Shown here one piece after another: positions 41,242 to 51,065 of a stretch of DNA of 64,000 bases. This DNA comes from Magnaporthiopsis rhizophila (lineage: Eukaryota; Ascomycota; Sordariomycetes; Magnaporthales; Magnaporthaceae). Position 1 is the first letter of the stretch. Each line of letters begins with the position of its first letter. The notes beneath the pieces were generated by a model. The model ran no database searches and was not told where the DNA came from. It saw only the letters and a list, made by a program, of their open reading frames with translations. Where the stretch lies: positions 1 through 64,000 of the forward strand of contig PYSS01000153.1 of the NCBI GenBank assembly GCA_003049465.1, written 5' to 3'. The position numbers and the translations under genes were made by a program.

Positions 41242-43173
41242 TTAGCTAGAGCCGTCAACAACAACATTGGTTCCCTTCTCCCCCACCGGCTGCTCCGTCG
41301 CCAGCTTCTTCTCGAGCGCTCCAGACTCGGTCGGGTCGACGCCCATGCGCATTGCTTCGGCCACCTCGGGCTCAGGACCCGTGAACCAGTGGCGCGCCCA
41401 GACCACCCAGGCCAGCGTGGACCCGACCGCGATGACGCCGACGGCCACGGCCGTGTAGTTGAGGGTCTGGGTCGTGATCGGGTTGGCAGTGGGCAGGCAG
41501 AAGACGACGGTGATGCAGAGGATCCATAGCGAGGAGATGATGGCGATGGGCCGCGAGAGGGCCTTGAGGTTAAAGGGGCCCTTCATTGCCGTAAATGAGT
41601 CGTGCCAGATCAAGCCGATCAGGATGGGCAGGCCGTAGCTGATGTACAGACCGATGGTGGAGATGGAGGTGGCGGCCGCGAAGGCGACGGAGCTGCCGAG
41701 CGACGGTAGGGCTAGGATGAAGGACAGCACGACGGCGAGCCAAATAGCGCGGATGGGCGAGCTGAAGCGCACGTCGACGTGGTGGAACCAGTGCGGCTGG
41801 CGGGCGGAGGTTGTTAGCGATGGGACGGAGAGTAGAGACGAGGTATGAGATGAGAAGAGGCGGTAGAACGTACAATGCCGCCGTCACGGGCAAAGGCGAA
41901 CATCATGCGGCTGTTGCTGGTCAGGCTGAAGAGGCCGCAGTGCCAGACGCAGACTGAAGAGGAACAGATTAGCATAAATTCCACAGACGGGTAGGCAAGG
42001 GAAAGTCATGCAACACGTACTCATGATGAGCGAAAACACGCCCAGGGCGCCCCTCTCGCCAAAAATGTCAACCAAGATCTGCAGCACGGGCTGGCCGTAG
42101 ATGCTGGCGACGGTGCGGTCAAAGTCCTGGATGCTGAAGAGCATGGCCAGGAGCACAAAGAATCCAAACAGGGCGCTAAAGCCAACGCTAGAAACGACGC
42201 CGATGGGGGCGCTCCAGCTGGCGTTGCGCGTCTCCTCGCTCAGGTGGGCCGAAGCGTCGAAGCCGGTGAGGGTCCACTGAGACAGCAGGCCGCCGCACAA
42301 GACCACATAGGCGTAGCTGGCGCGGATGCTCCAGCCGTCGGCGCCGTCGGTGCCCGTGCCGTCGTTGAAGCGGCCAAACACAAACGAGGCGGGCTGGAGG
42401 GTCGGCGCCTTGGCCAGGACGGCGATGCAGATGGCGGTGACGCCGACCGAGTGCAGGAAGATGGACACGTTGTTGAGGTACTTGAGCGTGCGCACGCCGA
42501 AGCTGTTGACGACGCCGTGCGAGACCAGGATGGCGGCGTAGATGCCGATGGTCTTGGCCGGCGTCGGCTTGTAGTCTGGGTTCTGGACCGTGGCGGCCGT
42601 GGCGGCCAGGCCGGCGAGGCCAAACGAGATGCCCGTGGTGACGGCCACCTGGCCCAGCAGGTTGAACCAGCCCGTGATCCAGGCGGCGAAGGGAGACCAG
42701 CGCGGAGGGGCCAGCATGGCGGACCAGAAGTAGGGGCCGCCCGAGGTGGGGATGGCCGACACGATCTCGGCCATGGCCACGGCGACGACGAGCGTGAAGC
42801 AAGAGACGACGATCCAGGCAATGGACATGACTAGGCACCAAGGTCAGCAGGCAGGACAGGCAGAGAGTATTAGGGGTTTGACATACCAGCTGGACCGCCC
42901 GTGTTGAGGCCATACTGGAAAAGGGTGGTGACCCCAGTGATGACGCTCTGGTTTTTGGACGAGGCAATCAGCACGAGCACAAGCAAAACATGTCAAGGCA
43001 ACCCCAGAAAAGGAACGCACAATGATGGAGAAGGAGACGCCAAAGTTATGCATCACCCCCCAGTCGCGTCTTAGTTCCTGCTTGTAGCCGAACTGGGCCA
43101 GACGGTTCTCGTCCACCACGTCGGCGACGCTGGCCGTGCGGTGCTCGGTGGCGGGCTCAGCCATGGTGGGCAT
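41242..43173 (-). CDS. Amino-acid/GABA permease (APC superfamily), five exons
   Basis: Join on the minus strand: 43173-43021, 42947-42887, 42830-42021, 41953-41874 and 41796-41242, giving 552 aa. All four introns are short (56-79 bp) and in phase (donors GTGCGT, GTATGT, GTACGT, GTACGT). Twelve membrane segments are expected. Family marks are LAQFGYKQELRRDWGVMHNF at the cytosolic N-terminus, the unwound TM1-type SVITGVTTLFQYGLNTGGPA, TSGGPYFWSAMLAP, LTGFDASAHLSEETRNA in the middle, and SRMMFAFARDGGIPHWF. These fit the fungal BAT1/UGA4-like group that imports GABA, polyamines or other amino acids at the plasma or vacuolar membrane. The substrate is not assigned. A second Met (43164) is an alternative start. 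A 31-nt poly-A run lies about 130 bp upstream. Confidence 0.92.
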
Positions 43174-43305
43174 TTTGTCTGTCGTCTGGTCGTTTCGCCG
43201 TCAATGGAAGCTGAGCTGGTACCCTGCGGACGGGGCCGAGGCTTCTTTCTGGCTGGTGATAGTACGTCGGTCGATGGAGACGACGCAACAAAAGCACAAA
43301 GGCAG

Positions 43306-43337
<32 letters not shown>

Positions 43338-43818
43338 GGGCAGCAGCCCCAGATACATATGGAAGCCCATCCATGTCCCGATGCCGCGGCCTTTGGCGAG
43401 GGTCGGCTGCTGCAGTGCAACCCCAGGGCCGGGGAAGGTGCGGCGGTGGTGCTCCATCGATCCACCATTGACAGGCCTGAGGCCTGTCAATCAGGGTGAC
43501 CATTGAAATCTGCGGAGGAAGGAACACCCCTCTGAGATAACGTCCAGCCCCTGCCGGTGGACCAGCGACTGACTCGACGCTTGACCGGCAGCCCAATTGG
43601 ATGCTGCTAAGTCAGCGAGAGCAAAGCAGCGAGGCAGGGTTGGCATTGGCATTACGAATCCTTGGGTCCCCTCCATTCATTTTATGGTCGAGATTGCCAA
43701 AAAAAAGTCATTGGCCCGATCTGCCGGGAGGGTCAAGATCGGGCTTGGCCGGTATCTCGTCTTATCCCGCCTCGTGTTTTTTTTTTTTTTTATCGTATTA
43801 AACACAAACTGGACGGCT
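43174..43818. other. Intergenic, with a 31-nt poly-A run at 43306-43336
   Basis: Promoter of the permease and 3' flank of the phospholipase. A T-run lies at about 43777-43791. No gene is visible. Confidence 0.6.
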
Positions 43819-44518
43819 TTACCACCTTATCCCAACCTCGTCGCCCTCCACCATAATGTCCGTCCTTCTCGCCAGCACCTCGGCGACGAGCGCGTCCGAG
43901 ATGGCCTTCCTGTACAGGTACTCGGCATAGGCGTCCTCATCCACCACGTCGCGCGCCTCGATGCCCTTGCCGTCCTTGCTCGGCTTCTTGACGTGCGACC
44001 CCCCAAACATGCGCACTCCGGCGTAATACGTCTCGGCCACGGCTTTGCAGACGGCGTGGCTACCCTTTGTCTGCTCGGCACACGTCTCTTTCAGGCTGCA
44101 TCATTCTCTACGTCAGCAACACCCACCAAGAACTGCCCGAACGGGGAACTGCTCACTCGTCCCGGAAACGCTGGTCGACCTTCTTCCTCGTCGCCTTGTC
44201 CATGCGGCCCTGGTTGGCAAAGTTGCGGTACCCAAAGTCGTGGCGCCGGCACGCCTTCTCGAACGGGAACCCGAGCGGGTTCTGCGGCGCCGGCTTGGTG
44301 CAGCCGTCGGTCGACCAGTCCAGCCCGGGCTCCTTCTTCAGGGCCACCTCGCCGAACTCTTTGAGCGAGAGCTCGAACGCGTACTTGTCCGTCTTCTTGA
44401 CCAGGTTGTCGTCGGTCTTTGCTCCTCCGCCTTGGGGCGCTGGCATCGTCGTCGCCGTCAGTGGCGGCAGCGCTGAGACGCCGCCGCCGGCGGCGAGCAG
44501 GAGCACGACAGACTGCAT
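43819..44518 (-). CDS. Secreted prokaryotic-type phospholipase A2, two exons
   Basis: Join on the minus strand: 44518-44157 and 44095-43819, giving 212 aa. The intron has a GTGAGC donor and a GCAG acceptor and stays in phase. The signal peptide region is MQSVVLLLAAGGGVSALPPL. The catalytic block CRRHDFGYRNF holds the His93-Asp94 pair. The preceding DGCTKPAPQNPLGFPFEKAC and the downstream Asp115 in KKVDQRF complete the family pattern, and two further Cys (ETCAEQ, AVCKAV) in exon 2 probably pair with C73 and C90. Enzymes of this group hydrolyse the sn-2 ester of phospholipids with calcium and are secreted, often after pro-peptide removal. Length is normal for the fungal p15-like group, with an extended C-terminus (VKKPSKDGKG onward) not needed for catalysis. 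A 22-nt poly-A run lies 30 bp upstream of the start. Confidence 0.9.
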
Positions 44519-45113
44519 TTTCCGTGACGAGGAAGAATAAAAATGGTAAAAAAAAAAAAAAAAAAAAAATTAAATAAAAAAAAGGGCCCGGGGAAATACA
44601 AAAGGAAATGGAACGAACGGCAAGGAGAAAGCTGTTGTCCTTGGTGAGGCTTCCAAGTCTCGCCTCCTACTCGGCGGGGGAGACTGTCGTTTATATACTT
44701 GTTTTCCTCCAGAAAATCATCACCACCCCGACCCCTCGTCTTCAGGGCACAACCCACGAGGACACGCGCGTGATGGGTTGACACCTGCTGCTTCGGGTTT
44801 GATCCCGGGAAGACCCTCGGCTGGGATGAGCTCGTTACAACAAAGCGCGCTTCTCGCGCGGCGTCTTGGAGGGATGTCCCGCCCTCCTTTTTTATTGACA
44901 GCTTTCCAGGTAACAAGCCAGGCCATCACTGAATCCACAAATTGCAGCTGTGCGGTTTCGCCCGGTCCTGGTCTCGGCAAGTACGACGTGCATATGTCAT
45001 CCAAGATAACAGAGAGGCCTCGACGCTTATTTTAAGAAATTTGGTTCGACTCGTGCCGTCTGGGTCACAGGGCGTGAAAACCAAGTCGCATCCCCGTCGT
45101 GATCTCCTGCCAG

Positions 45114-45155
<42 letters not shown>

Positions 45156-45236
45156 AAACGCNAAAAAAAAAAAAAAAAAAAAAGGATGGACCGGACCACC
45201 CCCGCCTGCCACGGGCACCCCGCCCAAGAATCCCAA
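44519..45236. other. Intergenic with long homopolymers and one N
   Basis: Poly-A at 44548-44569. Poly-A at 45116-45153 is followed by GAAAACGC, an N at 45162 and poly-A at 45163-45183. No gene is seen. The homopolymers lie about 50 bp from the 3' end of the RBR gene. Confidence 0.7.
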
Positions 45237-45606
45237 CTACACGTCGTCATCGTCGTCGTCGTCGTCTTCGGGTGGCAGGTCGTCGTAAAAGCCGTCATGT
45301 CTCTCGTTGAGATGGCTATAGCACTCATCAGACGTGTCAAAGACGGCCAGGCACTTCCAGCAGATGTGCGCGCCGCACGAGCACGTCATGTGGTTGCAAC
45401 CCTCCGTCTTCTCGAGCAGCGTCTTGCACCTCGGGCAGTCGTGGACGCCCAGCTCGACCTTGGCCCGCGCCAGCGCCTCATAGCCGCCCGTCGACACGTC
45501 CTTGTACTCGCCGCAGCTGTAGCCCTGATGAGCCGGGCCGTGGCAGGCTGTGCACGTCGACTGGATGCAGGCCGGGCACGTAAAGGCGGCGACCGCTTCC
45601 GTCTCT

Positions 45607-45641
<35 letters not shown>

Positions 45642-48081
45642 GCTGACGCGATAGACGCGCCCGCAGTCGGGTGTCGGGCACAGGCGAAAGTCGTGCGGGT
45701 GCCGCCGCACGTGCAGGGCAAAGGCGTCCTGCAGCACCTTTTCGAACTGGGCCGACGACAGGTGCTCCTTGAGCGACGGCAGCGGCAGCGCCTCCTTGCA
45801 CCTATCGCCGTCGCCCACGCACGCGAGGCCGTCGCCCGACGTCGCCTCCTCGCTGCAGCAGAGGCCCACAAAGCACCCGCCGCAGTAGATGTGTCCGCAC
45901 GGCGTCTCCATGGCGTCCTCGGCATCGGTCCAGCAGACGCAGCAGTCTGTGGTGGCGGTGGTGGCGGTGGTGGACGACGGAGGTGCCACGCTGCGTGTTC
46001 CATCCTCGTCGCTGCCGCTGCCGCTGCTGCTGCTGCTGCTGCTCCTCACCACGGCAACCACAGCCTCGTATTCCTGCTCTGAGCTGCCGAGACACAGGAT
46101 GCGCTTCGGCGTCGAGACGGTGTCCATGGCGAGCCTGTCGCGCCCCATCTGCGCCGCCAGCTCCTTGAAGCCGCCGCCCCAGCAGGCCCAGCGGTAGGCG
46201 TCGTCGTCGAGCTCGATGACGCGCGCCTCGGCTAGGCACTTTTCCACCTCGGCCGCGATGCGCCGCCGCGTGCGCTCGTAGCCGCCCAGCTCGCCAAACA
46301 CGCGCAGCTGCGACCTGCGCCTGTCGCGCACCACCGTCACGCCGAACTCGCGGCTGATGCGCTGCGAGATGCCGCGCCAGGACCCGTGGTTCTGGATCAC
46401 GCTGCACCACGCGTCCTTGCTCACCTCGAGCTCGGTGCCCTTGAAAATGTCCGAGAGCACCGCGTGCGCCTCGGCCACCGTCTTGGTGTTGCTGCCCTGC
46501 AGCCTCAGCACGACGTGGCCGTGGGCCGACGAGGGGTACGTGGCGATGTGGACGCTCCCTTCGGGCCGCGCGGACCAGATCTCCCGCTGCCGCTCCACCA
46601 CCCCCTTCAGGGCGCCGTAGATGCGCCTCGACACTTTCATTATGGCGACGGGCACGTGTTGGACTGCGAGCTCGAGCGCCTGGCACGGCGACCCGTCGAC
46701 GTCGTCCGGCATCTGGATCTTGGTCCCGTCGAGCAGCTCGGCTGCGCGTTTAGCATCGGCCTCATTCTCGAACCGCGCCTGCGCCTTGATGCGCGTGCCG
46801 CTGCGGCTCGCCGTCGTCACGCTCCACGACTCGAGCGGGCCGACGCCGCGCAGCCTCGCCTCCACCAAGCCGGCAACCACATCGACCTCGGCGTCGTAGC
46901 TCGGCCTGCCCAGCGCGACGTGGTCCGGCAGCAAGCCGAGCGTGAGGAGCGCGTCGTAAACGTCCATCTCGTCGACGACGGGGTCCATGTTTGGCAGCCG
47001 CACGGTCCAGCAGCTGTGGCGCGGGCCGGCCGGGGCGCCGGGGACGACGGGGCGGTCCTTGATGCGGATCCTGTGCAGGGCCAGGTCGCTGTACGCGTCC
47101 AGGGCCTCGCGCCACGACTTGAAGTTGAGCCAGACGGTGCGCCGCGGGCTGTGCCACGAGCAGAGCACGCGGCGGCAGTCGACGCGGTGCAGGCTAGACC
47201 CGGACGGCATGGGCACGTCGATGCGGGTGGCGCGCACGTGGGAGCCGCTGTTGGTCGAAAGCTTCTCGCGCACCAGGCTGGCAAACGACGGGTCCTCGAC
47301 CTTGACGTCGGCGCTGGCCGCCCCTGCGCCGACTCTAACCCTAACGACGTCGTCTTCCCAGACGTCCACGCCCAGTTCCTCGAGCAGCTCGACCACCGAT
47401 GCCGGGCTGCTGTCTGGCGGCAGGTTGTCGAGGCGCACGGCGGAAAAGTCGGACGCCAGCGAGATGCTCTCGACGGATGCGCCGTCGCCGAACTTGACGA
47501 CGGCGCCGTCCATGACGCGGGTCCAGTCGTCGACCAGGTCGTCTGTCTGATGGCGGCCGAAACGCTGCTATCAGCAAGCCCCCTTTTTCCTCGAAGCCTT
47601 GCCTGGACTCACTCACCTCGAGACAGAAACGAGCCACCTCGGCGACGGGATCAAGCTCCGCATCAACCTGCAGCGCCAGATCGTGCAGGAACGGGCAGGC
47701 CTCGCCATTATGGCAGCCGCCCACGGCGAAGAAGTGGCACGGCACGCTCCTCCTAGGATCCTCGACAGCCGCAGACTCATCATCCGCTAGCCCCTCGTCG
47801 TGCGCGAACCTGCACTCTTCCCCCTTGGCGCACCGCCCAGCCGCAAAGAAGCGACAGGGCGTGCTCTTGCTTTTGCTCGGCGGCGGCTCCGGAATCACAA
47901 CCCCGTCGTGCGCGAACCTGCATTCCTCTCCGTGGGCGCAGCGCCCGGCCGCGAAAAAGCGACAGAGGCCAGGGCTCGCCAGCTCGTGCAGGAACGGGCA
48001 CGACGGGCCTCTGCTGCAGCGACCCCTAGCGAAGAAACTGCATGGCGCGCGCGCCGGTCGGTCGAGGACGTGCGCCGACAT
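45237..48081 (-). CDS. Four CCCH zinc fingers plus RNA-binding-like region plus RBR E3 ligase
   Basis: Join on the minus strand: 48081-47617 and 47546-45237, giving 924 aa. The intron runs from GTGAGT to ATCAG in phase 0. The N-terminus has four CCCH fingers, C-x(7-8)-C-x5-C-x3-H, at about residues 14-32, 40-58, 76-94 and 115-133 (for example CRFFAAGRCAHGEECRFAH), as in RNA-binding proteins. Residues about 160-680 contain an RRM-like beginning (SAVRLDNLPPDSSPASVVEL) and KH-like or helicase-tail-like segments. The C-terminus is a complete RING1-IBR-RING2 module: RING1 from CCVCWTD (690), IBR around FTCPACIQSTCTACHGPAHQ, and RING2 CPRCKTLLEKTEGCNHMTC with probable catalytic Cys872. It would transfer ubiquitin through a thioester. 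An Ala run coded by (GCA)n lies in the IBR, and a poly-Asp tail ends the protein. RNA-linked ubiquitin ligation is inference. Confidence 0.88.
45604..45643. repeat. (CAG)n trinucleotide run coding poly-alanine
   Basis: About 13 repeats of GCA/CAG inside the RBR gene, read as Ala on the coding (minus) strand between RING1 and the IBR cysteines. It is likely length-polymorphic. Confidence 0.9.
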
Positions 48082-49184
48082 GACGCGGTGTTAGTCCGTA
48101 GTAACAGGCGGGGCGTGGTTAATAACAAACGCGCTGTCCATGGATCAATAATACCTGGTAGTTCTTGTTCTGAGGATGAAGGGTAAGAAATAGGTAACAT
48201 TGAAGGTTCATAGCAGAGCCTTGCGCCCCGAAAAGTAGGGTGCCACAGCAGGATCGGGCAAAAGACTCCGCAAACGGGCTAAACTCTCGGCCAACCACGG
48301 GCGCAGCCCCCGCCTGTTTGCCCTATCCGGGTGAGATGCAGGGCGAAACTTGCCAGGCGGAGAGACACCCACCCCTGACGGAGCCTGACCCGATCATCCC
48401 GCGAAACGAGGAGAGTTGGCCAGCTCCTGGGCCTCTGCGCGGGTTGCTGTGCAGGCAGAAGCCGCCAGCGCTAAATAAAACATGGGAGACCGGGATAGGG
48501 ATCCACTGTTTGCCGGATTGCGTGTTCGCTCGAATGAGGCCATTGAGAAGAAGATTGTACATCGCCTAGAACACGAGCTGCAGCCCCGGTGACCACGGCC
48601 GCCCCCACCTCGGTCAGGGCGTCGTCATCCTCGTCCTCAGCAGCGTCGGCGTCCCGGGGCAAAGCCGGCTCGACGGAAGAACGACTCCCCTAGGACCTCA
48701 GAGTCTGGCGAAATCACCAAAGTCACCGTCGTCCGTGGTGGTCAGATGCCGCCGCATGCTTATGTCCCTTCTTTTACCTCGACGTCTACCCACGAACCCA
48801 AGGTTTACCTGCACTTTTGCGTCCATCTGACATGGACAACCGAACGCTTCTCGCGTGCTGCGAGCGTCCAGGAACATGTGGCAGCTTCGAGGTTTCCATT
48901 GTTGCTTGCGCGACTAGAAAGCACCCGCACCGAAACGACGGCCCTCTTGGGTTCTCACGGAGGGCCGATCAGCCGGGCGCTTTTAACCCGCGCAAGTGCT
49001 GCGTGCTACGGACTAACTAATTAGCCTTGCCGGTTGCTTTTCATTTTTTCCTTGATTCCATTCGTAGTAATGATGCTTCGGTTCCGTCCACTTCCAACCC
49101 TCTCCATCATCCATCCTCCACCGTTGTAACCCAGCTGGAGCTCCATGACCGGCGTGCGTGGATGCTGTCCTTCTAGTGTCCGGG
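48082..49184. other. 1.1-kb gap, no convincing gene
   Basis: Open frames up to 109 codons. An acidic minus-strand peptide (MPRDADAAEDEDDDALTEVG, near 48662) and a plus-strand frame at 48640-49020 look locally gene-like but have no continuation or domain. Confidence 0.45.
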
Positions 49185-49594
49185 TTAGGCGGCAACGCTG
49201 TTATAAAAGTCATATAGCCGCCCAATATACTCATCCACCTGCCTCTTGGGTGCGAAGGGAATCCGGACGTGATCCGGGGTCAGGCCGGCTGTTATGAGGC
49301 ACGGTTAGTAAGTTTGCACGTAAGTGACGGAAACGTTCAGGCAGCGTGCGAGGGAACGTGTATCCTTACCAAGGTTGCCCGCCCGGGGCTGGATCCGAGT
49401 TCATAGGCAAACTCGGTCACGCGGTCGAAGATGGGCCGGTGCACGGCAGCGACATTGGGCCTGTCGAGACCCTCGGGATCGGCGAGTTCGAAGAGACGCT
49501 GCTTGGCGTCGTCGTCGAGGACTGGGTGGTTCCTCAGGATGACGACGAACTGCTCCGCGCGACAGACCGCCTCCATCCGGTGCAAGGCGTTCAT
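49185..49594 (-). pseudogene. Small two-exon gene with a probable frameshift, unknown family
   Basis: Exon 1 (49594-49370) starts MNALHRMEAVCRAEQFVVIL and reads ELADPEGLDRPNVAAVHRPI and VTEFAYELGSS. An intron with a GTAAGG donor, a perfect TTACTAAC branch point and an AACAG acceptor leads to exon 2 (49288-49185). Exon 2 is clearly coding only in one frame (GLTPDHVRIPFAPKRQVDEY, then IGRLYDFYNSVAA and TAA). The phases do not fit. Losing two bases in the GGGCGGG tract near 49388 would restore SSPAGNLAGLTPDHV-type continuity. As given, splicing ends translation two codons into exon 2. A sequencing indel or a recent mutation are both possible. No known domain was recognised. A small soluble protein of about 108 aa would be the intact form. 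Confidence 0.55.
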
Positions 49595-49724
49595 TCTTTT
49601 TTTTTTCTTGCTTCGGTAGGGATCAAGGTGGTTGGAACTTCTTTGTTGAACTATGCCAGTATCTGGCCAGTATATTGAGAATCAAAAGTTGCAGGATGTG
49701 TCGGAGATTTAGCGGTCGGGAGAG

Positions 49725-49726
<2 letters not shown>

Positions 49727-49774
<48 letters not shown>

Positions 49775-49787
49775 GGGGGGGGGGGGN
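49727..49787. repeat. 40-nt poly-A followed by 20-nt poly-G and an N
   Basis: A 49727-49766, G 49767-49786, N 49787. The abrupt A-to-G homopolymer junction with an ambiguous base looks like a sequencing or assembly join rather than natural sequence. Confidence 0.85.
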
Positions 49788-49796
49788 TCGGCTGAG

Positions 49797-50747
49797 ATGG
49801 AGGGAAGAAGTACGGCAGTTGAAGGACCGTGGGGGGGGGGCAGGTATTTTCGAAAGTCTTTCTCGCAAGTGAAGGAAGGAGCGAACAAGCTGAGGCGTCA
49901 CTCGCGACCGAGGCTGTTCAGGGGGGCTAAGCCACAGCTGCAGCATCGCCGGACGGAGAGCCAGACATATCATTCTATCAGTGGAAAACCATTAAACCAC
50001 ATATACTTGTACGTAGTTTCTTCAAAGGTTAACCATCTACCCGACTACGCAAATAAGCGTACCTTTACGTGCAATGCCAAGTCCACATCTGTAGAGGCAG
50101 TGTTACGCATGTCTGCATATCCGGCCTGCCGCCCTAAGGATCAGGACAACAAGGGCACGGAAGCCGTGTGGACCCAGGGAAAAGTCCCCAAAGGACATGA
50201 GCTTCGTCGGTGGAAGCCAGACGATAATGGAGGGGTTCAGAGGGGCGAGACCTCGGATCTTGACAGGGCTATGGAAGCCTCATCGCAGACAGAGGCGCGG
50301 GGAATGGGGAGCGATGCTTTTTTGCAAAGAGAAATCCAAGATAAGGTGAACTCTGAGCAACTCTTTCCGAAGCAGAAAGACGGCCAACGTGTATCTGGGG
50401 CGCACGCCATAGTGATACTGAGCGAGGAGCCGATAAGGCCATCGACGTCTGCCGTGCGAACTTGGGCTTTCCTCGTCGGCCCCTTGCCAGAGGCCGATCT
50501 AGAGGGAAGATTATCGATGGGTACTTCCCTTTATGTGCCGTGCCTCGTGGCCACAGGCCCTATGCCCCTGACAGAAACCTCATCATTGGTTGTCATTGGT
50601 AGCAACTCTATGAACATCACAACGGGTCATGGCAAGTGTTTTGGGGAGTGTTGGGCTGGTGGGTGTGTGGCTGAGATGGGCTGGTGGCAGGACTTGATGC
50701 AAATATCTTGCCACTACCAAGGCCGGCCCTACGAAACCGCCAAGTAA
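49797..50747 (+). CDS. Unsupported 316-codon open frame, possible orphan
   Basis: A continuous frame of 951 nt, long for chance at this GC, starting MEGRSTAVEG just after the homopolymer junction. The protein has no signal peptide, membrane segment, repeat or known domain. Composition is mixed, with the C-terminal third containing several Cys and Gly (GKCFGECWAGGCVAEMGWW). No splice sites or promoter-like context argue for it. It lies between the frameshifted small gene and RPA43 on the opposite strand. It could be a lineage-specific gene, a decayed gene, or a chance frame. Nothing supports a function. Confidence 0.25.
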   Translation: MEGRSTAVEGPWGGGRYFRKSFSQVKEGANKLRRHSRPRLFRGAKPQLQHRRTESQTYHSISGKPLNHIYLYVVSSKVNHLPDYANKRTFTCNAKSTSVEAVLRMSAYPACRPKDQDNKGTEAVWTQGKVPKGHELRRWKPDDNGGVQRGETSDLDRAMEASSQTEARGMGSDAFLQREIQDKVNSEQLFPKQKDGQRVSGAHAIVILSEEPIRPSTSAVRTWAFLVGPLPEADLEGRLSMGTSLYVPCLVATGPMPLTETSSLVVIGSNSMNITTGHGKCFGECWAGGCVAEMGWWQDLMQISCHYQGRPYETAK

Positions 50748-51065
50748 CAGGTCGTCGGGAAAGGGAAACAAGGCGTTTCTTGACGAAAAAGCAAGCTGTC
50801 AGCGCCTACGAAACAGTACAATAGGGCAAACAAATCATGTGAGAAAGGACACGGCCAAGATATAATGGACGGCCCTGGCGGGATGCACTAACAGGCAAAG
50901 ACGTGCAGACACATATAAACACAAAAGCCATCCCGGACACAGAGTACGTGCAAAAGTGGGCGAACAGGTACATTTACTCCAACAATATCCACAGAGACGC
51001 CCTTGAACCTCGAACAGAACACCAAACCCCAACGCTCACAGCTCCACAACACTGCACGACAGACA

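Noticed and set aside
45099..47756. Long plus-strand frames opposite the CCCH-RBR gene
   Set aside because: Antisense shadows with His/Arg/Ala bias, and one starts in a poly-A run. The minus strand has ordered zinc-binding patterns.
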